Below are positions 23,049 to 33,797 of a DNA stretch of 60,000 nt, in pieces (positions within the stretch are counted from its first letter, which is position 1; each line of letters opens with the position of its first letter). Where the stretch lies: the NCBI RefSeq assembly GCF_932526225.1, contig NC_064038.1:4218001-4278000 (forward strand), written 5' to 3'. The stretch is from Nematostella vectensis (Eukaryota > Cnidaria > Anthozoa > Actiniaria > Edwardsiidae). The notes beneath the pieces were generated by a model that worked only from the letters and a program-made list of their open reading frames with translations, was not told the DNA's origin and did not search any database. A program made the translations under genes and the position numbers.

Positions 23049-25974
23049 GCCACCGGCACCGGCACCGCCACCGCCACCACCACCACCATCACTGCCACCG
23101 CCACCGCCACCTCCACCACCACCACCACCACCACCACCACCGCCACCACCACCATGACCATGGCTATCGCATCACCATCACCAGCACTATCACTATCAGC
23201 ATAAAGCCGCTTGTCACCAGTTTACTTCCGGAGGTCCGACGGAAACCTCAACCGTAAAAAGACAAAAGAATCTATTAGAATCCGAGATATTTAACAGGCC
23301 ATCCGCTCTAAATTATCAATCACATCCTCAAAGAAACTTCCAATAGACACACTGCTTTCAATATTTTGAAATATTTTTCGCGTTTTCCGTTAAAAATCAT
23401 CGGATATTGTTAGGTAATCGGCCGGAAGTAAACTGGTGACAATGCGGCTATAACCATCACCATCATCACCACATAACCGTAACCAAAACCGTGCTAAACG
23501 CGGTGAGACTTATCTAATCATCTGTCTTATGATAAATATAATGCATGAAATCTAAACAAAACACCGAGGAGCACGCTAATTGGATGAGAGGAAGACATGA
23601 AACAGACATGCGCATTTGGTCATTTGATAAAACACCGCGCATGCGCATCGTCCGCAATTTTCTAGCATATGAATATGTGGGGATGATAAAATCTTAAACT
23701 CAACTCATGTACTTATTCCATCATTTCCCCCAACACCCCGTGTTTATAGAAAGACAAGTAGGAAGAATGATTAATATTCTTGAATGGAATTAAAGAGCCT
23801 TTAGGCTAAATTCAAACGTCGTATAATCCATGCGCCGTTTACAATGCAAATGCATGAAAATGAAGATGAAACAATCGACTTGATCATTTACATACATTTG
23901 CATTGAATAGGCTCATGGATAATACGACGTTCAGGCTTAGCCAGCTTTTTTGTTTTCAAAAATATTGAAAGACAATTATGCAGATCTTGAATTAACAAAG
24001 TGTTTTACTTCACCAAATTTAATCGAAAACAGCTTCCTCGAATAAGCCAATAGAAACGGATGGGTTCTCACGCTTAAAATTTTGCCGGATGACGCGCGCG
24101 CTGACAGGTGGTGGTCGGGGTAAAACGTGGTTAATTAAATGGCTAATTAAAAAGCCGTGGTTAATTGACGATAATTAACTTTCCCATTGCCGCTAACCTT
24201 GCCTAAAATAGTTTATTTAAATGATAACAATGCTTTTAGGAATTTTTTTCTGACCTATTAAATGTATCACTTCGCAGATAATGTTGATAAAATCATGTTT
24301 CCGCGTACTGCAGTTTGCTCGGGTGGGTGATGTGAGGAGCTAAGAAATGCGGCGAACCACAAATAAAGGATTACGTATAAATTCTTCAGGATATTTAAGG
24401 ATGATCTATTGCTAATCAGGCGGGCTAGCTACAAGGGACAGATCACGTTAACCACCATCATAATCGTCATCACCACATCACAATCACCGCAATCATTATA
24501 TTTATCACCATTATCATTACCACAATTATCATCATCATCATCACCATCTCGCCACCACCGCAATAATTATATTTATCACCATTATCATTATTACCACAAT
24601 CATCATCATCACATCTCACCGCCACCGCAATAATTATATTTATCACCATTATCATTACCACAATTATCATCATCATCATCATCTCACCGCCACCGCAATA
24701 ATTATATTTATCACCATTATCATCATCATCACCCCACTACTACCGCAATCATTATACTTAGCACCATCATCATTACCACAACCACCATCTTCATTAAATC
24801 ACCACTAGCGCAATAATTATACTTATAACCATCATCATTGTTACTACTACCACCATCATCATCATCACCACCGCAAACATACTCATCACCATCATCATTA
24901 TAACAATCACCATTATCCTCACAATCATTATCTCCATAAGGCCAGCACCATCATCATTTTCCTGAACACTATCATGATAGACATCATCATCCCTATCACT
25001 ATCACCACGCCCAGCATTACGGATTTAATGTTTTCAGGAGCTAATGGTTACACACGCGCATAGCCCTAACCCTACTTGAAATGTTAGGAAGGGTGAGGGG
25101 TAGGGGAGGGGCGTATCATGGCTGATACGCTCTTCTCCAATTTTTTTCAAGTAAGCAAAGTATTTGCTCTTCAGGTACGGCTCTCTGCAAGCTCGTGAAC
25201 TTCGTGGAGAAGATCTCCATTACTGGCTCTCTACTGCACCTGTGCGTTCTCGCGTACGACCGCTTTCTCGTAGTGTACTACCCGACACGCGCCATGGTCT
25301 CCCTGCGCTCCTCAAAGATTGCCAGTGCCATTATATGGACTATCACGTGCACATACTGGTCACCAATACTCTACTACGGCGCGGTAAAAATGGAGGAGGG
25401 TCACTTGGCGTGCGGTGTTCGTAGCCACACGCCTTATTGGAAGGAATGGTATTTAGCCTATGTAGTACTTATTCTCATAGCGTTGGTTGCTATATTCGTG
25501 TTTTATTTACTGGTAGCGTGCAAGATCTGGCTGCGTAGGGTTCCTGGGAATCAAACGAGGAATATCAACCGCCTGATGGAGCGAACTAAGCGTCGTATGG
25601 CGCGTATGGTCTCTGTGATTGTCTGCGCGTATTACATATGCTTCGTGCCTTATTGGATAGGCTGGATCTCTTGTTCCTACATAAGATCTCAGCCGAAAGC
25701 GTTCTGTAACCCCGTGTATCACTTCATCAATATCATGGTGTCGTACGTGAACTGTGCGGTCAACCCTGTGGTGTGCATGGTCTTTAATCATCAGTATCGT
25801 CAAGAGGCGTGTCACGTGCTAAAGGACCCATTTGGTCTGCGCACCAACAAGATGCGATTGGTGGTCAAGCGAAGGAAGAGCTCCACTACTGTGGATGGAC
25901 CGCTGATGTTAAATAGCAGGCGCTTGAGGCAGTCGCGACGTGGCACGCAGCTATTGGTTATATCAGACACGTGA
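22216..25974 (+). CDS. Class A GPCR, peptide-receptor type, 2 coding exons (370 aa)
   Basis: Coding exons 22216-22528 and 25175-25974 join through GGTAAG at 22528-22533 and CTTCAG at 25169-25174, in phase 1. The joint reads SWLVPGDLGTALCKLVNFVE, which aligns with the intronless paralogue at 33 kb (RWLVSGITGLLLCKAVNYIE). The N-terminus carries N-glycosylation sites (NLTN, NTT, NTS). Landmarks: GN in TM1, SIAVGD with D2.50 in TM2, SIPERITRI after TM2, Cys at the TM3 start, AYDRF in place of DRY, Trp in TM4 (IIWTI), loop-2 Cys (LACG), CFVPYW in TM6 and NPVVC in place of NPxxY. The C-tail is basic with Ser/Thr sites. It is a membrane receptor whose ligand I cannot name; the DRF and CFVPYW style suggests a peptide or small neurotransmitter. 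The 2.65-kb intron is packed with microsatellites and a MITE. Confidence 0.88.
22620..23160 (+). repeat. CCACCG/CCACCA/CCACGA microsatellite in the GPCR intron
   Basis: About 540 bases of near-pure trinucleotide-phased repeats that move from ACCACGACC to CACCACCGC types. They produce long artefact frames of Thr/Ala on plus and Val/Ala on minus. They lie 90 bases after the exon 1 donor. Confidence 0.93.
23205..23449. mobile_element. Short MITE with about 28-bp inverted repeats
   Basis: Left end AGCCGCTTGTCACCAGTTTA (from 23205, continuing CTTCCGG) matches the reverse complement of the right end ending at 23449, with one extra base. The flanks both read ATAA. At 245 bases without coding capacity it is non-autonomous. 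The superfamily is not evident. Confidence 0.7.
24450..24960 (+). repeat. Compound microsatellite/minisatellite, about 80-bp unit
   Basis: Repeated CCACCGCAATAATTATATTT, followed by ATCACCATTATCATTACCACAATTATCATC. There are four clear copies, then decayed ones. Each unit is itself built of ATC/ACC triplets. It lies in the two-exon GPCR intron. Confidence 0.85.
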
Positions 25975-26034
25975 CTTGTCACGTGATTGGACAGACATTT
26001 AACTTTCTCTTAATATTTTCATCAAGGCATTGTT

Positions 26035-26315
26035 AAAGAAATCAAACGGATTGGCTGAAAGAAATGGAACGTATTTTTTGGAATCAATCAAACTGATTGG
26101 CTGAAAGCAATCAAGCAGATTTGCTGGAAGCAACCAAACAGTTTGGTCAAAAGCTATCAAAAAGATTGGCTAAAACAAATGCATTCACACGGATTGGCTA
26201 GAAGAAATTAAACAAATTGGCTAGAAGCAATTGGCAGATTGGCTGAAAGAATTCAAACTGTTTGACCGTTGGCTGTTAAAAAAGCAATCACACTGATTGG
26301 TTGAATGACAACAAA
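26035..26315 (+). repeat. Degenerate tandem repeat with GATTGGCTGA cores
   Basis: About ten imperfect copies of a 25-35 base unit of the form AATCAAACNGATTGGCTGAA AG. Most keep ATTGG, the inverse of the CCAAT box. The array starts about 60 bases after the two-exon GPCR stop. Confidence 0.75.
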
Positions 26316-26439
26316 CGGACGCCTTAGAAATAAACAGAATAGCTTCAATTAAGGCTATTACAAATAGTATACTGTTAGCATGCTGTTCCTCAATAAGAAT
26401 GAGTTAAAAGAAGTCCATATTTTAGTCGGTGTTTTGCCC

Positions 26440-26570
26440 TTGACTTTCAGCCGCCATTGTCATTCTAGCAAAATACCAAGTGTGAAAAAGCATCCATTTC
26501 CTTTGGTTGGTTTGTGGAAGCCAATGCGAGATTTTTAATTGAATTTGGTACATAAATAAATAACAATAAC
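26440..26570 (+). repeat. Dispersed repeat, copy A
   Basis: Shares CAGCCGCCATT, the segment CCAAGTGTGAAAAAGCATCC and TTGAATTTGGT with 31190-31310, in the same orientation, with gaps. Family unknown. Confidence 0.65.
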
Positions 26571-28484
26571 AAAGGTATTGCTGACAAGGGTACTTTAAGG
26601 ATTACTGACTGTGTTTTAAGGAAAAATACGTTTTATTATTGTTGGAGGATTTCTTTCTCGAAAAAAATCCCTCTCAATTGACAGAGATAGAAGGCTAAAA
26701 AGAGCTTTCACGTATAAATAAAAAATGAAGACTTTAAACTTTTGTCCTGGTCCTTATCGTTGAAATTAAAGAGGCTTGAACCTTTGCTACTTTTAATTTC
26801 TACTTTAAATCTACACCCAGGTTACAAGTTGAGGTATAATCACTCTTATCTTGATGGTCACGTAAATCACGTAAAAGAAAAGATGGCGCCCCCGTTGCAT
26901 CATGGGAAGGACACACTAAACCTACTCCATCCTTATCGAACCTCGATTTAACGATTTGGCAAGAGACCGAAAAATCGCATCGAGAATACTTGGTTAAATT
27001 AAGAAGATTTTCCCTATATTCTATGGTTGACGGGAACAGCGTCAAGATTGCTATTCCTAGAATATCTTTACATCAAAACTTGATAGCTCGAAAATAATAT
27101 TCACTATAACATTTTAATTTTATTAAAATAAACAAAAAGCCTGTTGTTGCAACACCGATAGCGCCTGCTTTTAGAAAATTTCATCAAGCATTACATATCA
27201 TATTTGGGAGTCCGCTTCGATCAATTTTTCGCTTTTTAATCGCTATAGAGCTTTGTAAGTCGAGGATTTCTACGTAAACTTGCAGGAATTCGTGTTTACT
27301 CCGATTTTGCTGGCGGCCATCTTGGAAATGGAGTCCTGTCCCTAACGTTTTAGAATATCACAGGTCTCCTGCGCGCTCGCCCCAGGCTTTTCTAGACCAT
27401 TTAGAAAAACGACAGCCATTGATTGATATCTATGTAACTGCGGTTTTCAATATTATGCAAATTCTCGCCGACGATTCGCCTTGCGTCATTCAAAATCCTT
27501 GGAGGGGATTCATTGGCCAGCACCGAAATAGTTTCAAATCACGCCATCTCTCTGCAAGGCGCTTACCATAGAAAAACACCGATTGCAAATCCGCTAGTTT
27601 AATTAATGACAGAAGCCAGAAAGCTCTCTAGCAGTTGGAAATTGAGCTTGCAGACGATTGAAAATCGCAGTAAGCTAAGGTTGTAAGGGATAAAATTACA
27701 AAATAGATAATAGCTTACTTATCGAATCGTAAACACGAGAAATAGATAGCGTACTTATTTAAAACGTTAATATAAAAGATATACGCAGACATCGGAAGAC
27801 TGATTACAAGGCATTCTAGAATGTTATTTTATTCTCTTTTATTTCTAAAATGGCATTTCGCCACAGGTAGACCGGATGCACCAACCGACAGCTTTCCGGT
27901 TTAAGTTTATCAGAGTGTTAATCGTCTCGGGAAAAGATTTCTTGTTGTTATGACAGAAAAGTAACGTTTCGCGGTTCACTTTATAAACGGCCTTGAGAAG
28001 TATTTTTAGGGTGCACTAACACGAGAGTGATCCGCGCGTGTCCGTCGCGACAAGTCGGTCGCGATGTAAGCGATAAAGGGATCGTACCACACCCTATCGC
28101 GCCACGAAGATCTTATTGTTATAATAGAAAAAGCTTTTCCTAAAATACATTCAATTCTCAGAATAATATAATGAATTGCAGAATTTAAAAACGAAGACAA
28201 GAAGAACCCTTGTGTGGGAAGCATAATTGTCTTCCATGGACCAATCAGAAAAAGAGAAACCAATAGGTGGTACTACTTGACGTCGCCCGATTTTGTTCAT
28301 ATTCATACTCAGTTTTTTTTAATGAAATATACAGTGCAGCTCACACACCAGAAACACACTCATTTACTTACTGCGATTTTTAATAATTCTGCTAATTCAC
28401 GTCAATATTTTTGAACTGCTTTTTGACTCCCATCATTCAAAATAACAGAATTACATTTGGTGATTTTTGATTGGTCAAAGCTTT
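26571..28484. other. Gene-free stretch with another dispersed repeat
   Basis: No gene recognised. The part at about 27450-27540 (CGTCATTCAAAATCCTTGGA and CATTGGCCAGCACCGA) resembles 37795-37890 (CGTCATTTAAAATCCTTGGA, CATTGGCAAGCACTGA), so it belongs to an interspersed family. The rest is AT-rich. Confidence 0.5.
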
Positions 28485-28527
28485 GAGGAGAGATTGCGTG
28501 ATAATGAAATGAATGACAAAAACGCTA

Positions 28528-28596
28528 CCAAATTAACCAAGGCCCTCTTGCTTGAGAAGCAAAGCCCGTACCATTGAGCTATCTAGGGGGTCAGTA
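28528..28596 (-). pseudogene. tRNA-like sequence or head of a tRNA-derived SINE
   Basis: On the minus strand TAGCTCAATGG fits the polymerase III A box. It is followed by TTTGC-TTCTCAA-GCAAG, which can form an anticodon arm with a seven-base loop and a CUC anticodon. The expected B box is degenerate (GGTTAATTTGG), and the T arm and acceptor stem do not close properly. A functional tRNA is unlikely; a SINE head or decayed tRNA copy fits better. Confidence 0.35.
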
Positions 28597-28730
28597 CGCA
28601 GCTCTTACAAGCTGCAATTTGATTGAATATCCGCACCTCGACACAAAGAACGAGAAGAATAGAGACAAAAGAACTCCTTTGTAGAACAAAGATAATAGGA
28701 GACAAAGCAGCTGCGTACTTACTCTATCGA

Positions 28731-29310
28731 GGACAGACCATTTGATATTTGACACAAGGGGGGGGGGAGGACAGACCATTTGATATTTGACACGGGGGGG
28801 GGGGAGAGGACAGACTATTTGATATTTGACACGGGGGGTGGGGGAAGAGGACAGACCATTTGATATTTGACACGGGGGGGGAGAGGACAGCCCATTTGAT
28901 ATTTGACACGGGGAGTGGGGGAAGAGGACAGACCATTTGATATTTGACACGGGGGGGGGGGAGAGGACAGCCCATTTGATATTTGACACGGGGGGGGAGG
29001 ATAGACCATTTGATATTTGACACGGGGGGGGGGAGGACAGACCATTTGATATTTGACACGGGGGGGGAGGACAGACCATTTGATATTTGACACGGGGGGG
29101 GAGGACAGACCATTTGATATTTGACACGGGGGGGAGGACAGACCATTTGATATTTGACACGGGGGGGGGGAAGGACAGACCATTTGATATTTGACACGGG
29201 GGGGGGACAGACCATTTGATATTTGACACGGGGGGGGGAGGACAGACCATTTAATATTTGACACGGGGGGGGGAGGACAGACCATTTAATATTTGACACG
29301 GGGGGGAATC
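28731..29310 (+). repeat. Minisatellite of about 32-42 bp with variable poly-G tract
   Basis: About 16 copies of GACAGACCATTTGATATTTG followed by ACACGGGG... The unique part is nearly invariant; the G run varies from about six to twelve and is sometimes interrupted (GGGAGTGGGGGAAGAG), so unit length changes mainly in the G tract. The Pro-rich minus-strand frames are artefacts. Late units change TTTGATAT to TTTAATAT. Confidence 0.95.
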
Positions 29311-29364
29311 CTGTAAAATGAAGACCACCCCCATTTCCCCACCCTACTCATCTACTCAATTTTT

Positions 29365-29450
29365 ATAAACTAATTCTATGCGTCACCATATATATGGTGA
29401 CGCATATAATTATATATATAACGCATATAATTATATATATAACGTTCTCT
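29365..29450 (+). repeat. AT-rich short repeat with ATATAATTATATATAT palindromes
   Basis: ACGCATATAATTATATATAT occurs twice in a row and is able to form cruciforms. It is preceded by CACCATATATATGGTG, another palindrome. Confidence 0.7.
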
Positions 29451-29455
29451 ATTTC

Positions 29456-30390
29456 TGTTACTAGGATGAAAACAATTCTAGACATGACCGAAATATGAGA
29501 GCGTGAATATGAGTAATGCCTGACAATAAATAAGATCGATGACTCTCATTCCAGACTAACTTGAGAGGAATAGATATGATATAATATTTTTGGAGCAAAT
29601 ACTAACACGTTTGCAATGCAAATGACGGCGGAAAAAATATTCATGTGAGCTTGGGGGTGGGGGGGTGGAGTGAGAAGAAATTTTGAAGATGACAGCTATG
29701 ACATTATGGACAACTTTATGAAGGAGGTAATTTAACTAAACAAAATATTGCATTTATCCAGGGAAGGGGGAACGGCACAAAAGTGCTTTTGCCATAAATT
29801 TCTTGAAAGTTCCAAACTCGAGTGAAAGAGTTTGTGCGAACATGAACGAACGTCATGTCTCGAAAGTACACTTTACATAAGTGTCGTGTGTACGTTTATT
29901 CAAGACATGATGAATGGGTCTGGTCCGTTAACAGATGTACGTGTTGATGTTTTAGCAAATTAATAGATACATAGTTTTCCGAGAATGTTTAACCTATTTT
30001 TAGGGTGATTTATATGCACTTAATAATATTAGTGTTATAGTCTTCAAGAATCGTAGTAGTGGATAACAAAGGAAAACATCCTTGTAAAAACTCGGAGCCT
30101 GGCCAAAAAAGTGGGAACTTATAATATATAACCTAAAAATGAAAAAGTTTATTTTTTTTTTGGGGGGGGGGGTGTCGTCAAGACGGTTTGCAGAGCTGAG
30201 CATGAATCGTGTTTTGTGGTTGACTAAAATATAAGATGAATCACATTTCACTTAATTTTTTTCGTCAGAAATAAGAATCGAAGAACCCAAAGAACCAAAA
30301 GCAACCATGGTTGATAAAAAGATATCATTACTACATTTTCGTATAACTACCGATAATCATTTTTATTGTTTTTTAATGTAGACGGATAGT
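29456..30390. other. Gene-free stretch
   Basis: AT-rich with G runs (29655-29670 and 30160-30172). No gene or element recognised. Confidence 0.5.
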
Positions 30391-30742
30391 TTAAGGCCCG
30401 TACCCAGGGGGAATGCAGGGGGTGCGAACGCACACCCCATAACGGCCGAAAGTCTACTTTCGGTTCTCAATAGACGTGCTATATTTGTAGACAAAACTAT
30501 AAAGCATAACCTAATGTCATCAATCCATAAGTCAGACTTTTTTGCAGCCAAATCCGACAATAAACGTCCCGTGGAGATAGTGCAAAGGCACTAAAAATCG
30601 CTTTTTGTTCTTCTTTCGGGGCTGGTCAGAGTTTTATCAGAAAACTTCCTCCCTCCCTCCACACCCCCCTCCCCCCAGAAAAATTAGGTCCACTTTGCTC
30701 GGATGTCGCACCGACCAAGAAAAATCCTTGGTACGGGCCTGA
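30391..30742. mobile_element. MITE-like repeat with GGCCCGTACC inverted ends, copy 1
   Basis: Begins AAGGCCCGTACCCAGGGGG and ends CCTTGGTACGGGCCTGAG, which are inverted complements over about 14 bases. The interior (CGGCCGAAAGTCTACTTTCG, then TCTCAATAGACGTGCTA) matches 53220-53280 inside SUB1 intron 1, and both end in a GGATxTCGCACC...AAAAATCC block. No coding capacity. The CAGG-type ends hint at hAT, without a clear target duplication. Confidence 0.72.
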
Positions 30743-32612
30743 GTTTTATATGATACTATTTCGACCCGAAAAGGGTTGGGAATTTCCTCGTGTGTGTGTG
30801 TATGAGGGCTTGAATTCATTAGTGTTTCGAGGAGACCGAATCACGTATTATCCATCATTCACAATGGAAGTTCAATCAGCTAGATTATACGGTAGGCACG
30901 ATTTAACGGTAGTTTGCCTAGAGGGAAAGGAATTGAATTATTTTACTACACTTCCTTCATTATCTGCCCAGGGAAAGAAACGTTATCAACTCATCAGAGA
31001 CCGGAGTCCGTGGTTTTTGTAAAGAAATAGAAATAATATTACTCTTAAATTTACGTCTTTGCCGGAAGAAGGATTTGGGGACATCTTTAAAATCAGGGGG
31101 CGTAGTACAAAAAATAGTTTAAAGGTGTTTTTATACCAGAGCCGCGAGAAACACGGATCTCGTCATTTTCTATTTTGGGATTGAGTGCTGATTGATTCAG
31201 CCGCCATTTTATCATCCTAGTACCAAGTGTGAAAAAGCATCCATTTCCATCAGCTGATTTGGGGAAGCTTTGGCGACATGTTCGATTGAATTTGGTTAAT
31301 AAAGCATAAGATTTTATTTTCATATCTTTTAGGTGTTTATTTCAATTCCCAACTAAAATTTGTCGTCCAAAATTGGTTACAAACAGTAACTAGGGTGTGG
31401 CAGATAGGCACTGTAAGAGGGTTCATGTCGCTTGAAGAAAAGGATAGACAAATAATGAATGAAGGGGATTGCTAAAAAGGGTCAGACCGCGGCTGAATAT
31501 TGTTAGATGTTTTCGCTTCACGCGCTAGACCGCACGTTATACAGTAATGGATATTCGCTTTTCTATGGAGTTCGCAGTGTGAGTAGCTGTGATAATGGAT
31601 GATCACTTAACATGGGGGTAATTGTGCCATTAGCTTCGAATCAGACGCATACGTGTCAAGTTTTGCGCATATGTAAGTGGAATGTTATATTTGGACTAAT
31701 ACAGACCGTTCCATCAGGTATTTCTCGTTTGCGACATCAAGCAGACAACTATGAAGTACTCTTTTTAGCTGGAATAAACCGCTGCTAGTATAAAACAAGG
31801 CGTATTCAGTGTTTAGCTAGAATAAAACAAGGGAATTCGAATCATCCGGGGAAATCGAAACCATCAACGAAATCAAACCATCAGGGGAAATCGAACCATC
31901 AAGGACAAATACGATATTCACCTATGTTTTTAAAAAGGCTATGTAAGCGCAAACGGAGAATGACAAATAGATGTGATAATTAAACTCTAGTCATACCAGA
32001 ACCATACATCAATGACCTTTAATGAATCGATTCTACGATTTCTTCATATTTTTCCGGAATTTTATAGAAATATATGGAGATCCATGGTTCTTTTTGGTTG
32101 CAGATTTGCCAATCTTCATTAGCGCTGAAGGTTTTTGAAATAGGTGTCTGGTCGTACAGTATAACAAAAGAAAAAATGAACGCAAAAGAAACGACTGCTG
32201 CAGTTTGGTTGGGGTTGTCGGCAGTCTATTGGACAGATTCCAATTCTATTAAGAATTAAATTAATTGCATCCTAGGGCTGGGTAGTGAGAATGATGTTCA
32301 CGTTCAGATGATCACGTTTGGGAGCAAACAGATCGGTGGATCCATGTTACAACCCTGAGAAGAGTTGTCTTAGAACATGACACATGCGTTAGTTGAAATA
32401 TCAATAAATCGAGCTCTAAGACTAAAGACCTTGAGATTCATTGACCTTGGTTAACGGCATGTGTATAACATCCTGTCAATCATCATAAAATCGATAATCG
32501 TCCCACAAATGATCGTCATTCCACGGTCTTTTCATTTATCGCCACGTCAGTCACAGCCATGTTAATAATCGTCATGCCAATCATGTCCCCTGCGTCACCA
32601 TGGTGACCGTCG
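30743..32612. other. Gene-free stretch downstream of the intronless GPCR
   Basis: No gene recognised. Contains dispersed repeat copy B (31190-31310) and a short run of about 20-base repeats, GGGGAAATCGAAACCATCAA and variants, at 31846-31910. Open frames at 30750-31022 and 32074-32259 have no recognisable motif. Confidence 0.5.
31190..31310 (+). repeat. Dispersed repeat, copy B
   Basis: Partner of the repeat at 26440-26570, sharing the CCAAGTGTGAAAAAGCATCC core. Confidence 0.65.
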
Positions 32613-33797
32613 TCATGGTCGCGCCACGTGCTTGGATCTGTCTTTGAGCATCTTCGAGAGCGCGGAGCGGTACCTTCGACTGAATATAAGACAGATGAGC
32701 GGATTGACGGCGACACTGGCGTACGACAAGAAGATGGAGATGAAGGTGAACGCATCGTCACAGAACACTCTCCTGAACGAACACAGGATCCAGCCACTCC
32801 AGTAGGTCAAGTAGCAGCCGTAGTACGCGGTCACCATCACCGCCACCATGGTCGCAGTGCGGCGACGGGTGCTTGAGGACACGTGCGCATAGGGGTCCTC
32901 CGGGTTGAGCCCCTCCCGAGGCTGATCGCCCCCGTCCCGTGGGTGGAGGTAACCCTCCCGCCGTTGATCGTACTCATCCTGATGCTGGAGGTAAGCCGTC
33001 CGTGGCTGAAGACATCCATCCATAGGCTGAAGACAACCCTCCCGAGAATCGCACCCGTCCGGTCGCTGTAGGTTTCCCTCCCTCTGGAGATTGCACCCCT
33101 CATCCTGTCGTTCTTCCTGTGGTCTGCTTCTACAAAGTCGCAGGGCTATTGCCCCGTAAAGAATCAGGACAAGGACTAAGATCACTAAGAGTAGCGTTAG
33201 AAAAACAAGATAGATGACTTTCCAGTTGGGGTAGAACGAGCGTGTCTTGCAGAAGACATTTGGGCCGTCTTTTAAGAGCCCTCCATAGTACAAGATGGGC
33301 GACCAGTAGACGATAGAGAACAGCCACATAAGAGCGATCGAGATAAACCCTGCTTTTCTCGCTTGGGATCGACGATGTGGCTTTTTGCTACAGTATATTA
33401 TAATAAACCGGTGAAATGCTAGCGCAAGTATATGCAGTGCCGAAACGGTTATCGATACTTTCTCGATGTAATTCACCGCCTTGCACAACAGCAAGCCCGT
33501 GATACCGGACACCAGCCAGCGGTCATTCACAATAATACGCGTGATGCGTTCTGGGATACTCCACGCCGCCATCAGGAGATCTGAGACCGCGATGCTTGTG
33601 ATGAGCAGGTACGTGAGCGCGCGCAGCCGCCGGTGCTCCCGCTTCATCGCGAGGATAATAAAAAAATTTCCCGCCAGAGCGATTGCAAGAATAAAAACGT
33701 AAGCGAAGACTTTGCCTCCACGCGAGGACAGCGACTCCTGTGAGGAACGCGTTGAGTTATCCACAAAACTTGACGCGTTTAAAAAAGTCGTATTCAT
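32613..33797 (-). CDS. Class A GPCR, intronless paralogue of the 22-kb receptor (394 aa)
   Basis: Single open frame with N-glycosylation sites (NTT, NAS, NST) at the extracellular N-terminus. Landmarks: AGN in TM1, SIAVSD with D2.50, SIPERITRI shared with the 22-kb receptor, Cys at the TM3 start (LLCKAVNYIE), LAFHRF in place of DRY (Asp replaced by His), Trp in TM4 (ALMWLF), YWSPILYYGG after TM4 (also shared), loop-2 Cys (VFCK), YLTYW in TM6 and NPLIC in place of NPxxY. Loop 3 is long (about residues 230-310) and built from imperfect repeats of the type LQxxxGCLQPxDG / HPRDGGDQPREG. That expansion accounts for its greater length. It is a plasma-membrane receptor with unknown ligand. It has no intron where the 22-kb gene has one. 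Confidence 0.88.
   Translation of the reverse strand: MNTTFLNASSFVDNSTRSSQESLSSRGGKVFAYVFILAIALAGNFFIILAMKREHRRLRALTYLLITSIAVSDLLMAAWSIPERITRIIVNDRWLVSGITGLLLCKAVNYIEKVSITVSALHILALAFHRFIIIYCSKKPHRRSQARKAGFISIALMWLFSIVYWSPILYYGGLLKDGPNVFCKTRSFYPNWKVIYLVFLTLLLVILVLVLILYGAIALRLCRSRPQEERQDEGCNLQREGNLQRPDGCDSREGCLQPMDGCLQPRTAYLQHQDEYDQRREGYLHPRDGGDQPREGLNPEDPYAHVSSSTRRRTATMVAVMVTAYYGCYLTYWSGWILCSFRRVFCDDAFTFISIFLSYASVAVNPLICLIFSRRYRSALSKMLKDRSKHVARP

Noticed and set aside
22537-23204. Poly-Val/Ala and poly-Thr/Ala frames
   Set aside because: Artefacts of the CCACCR microsatellite within the receptor intron.
25507-25815. Minus-strand frame over GPCR exon 2
   Set aside because: Antisense shadow of a clear receptor exon.
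28591-29299. Pro-rich minus-strand frames of 156-219 codons
   Set aside because: Three overlapping frames are all open because the poly-G minisatellite lacks stops; unit length changes shift the frame freely.
32628-33103. Other frames across the intronless GPCR
   Set aside because: Shadows created by the GC-rich coding repeats of loop 3.
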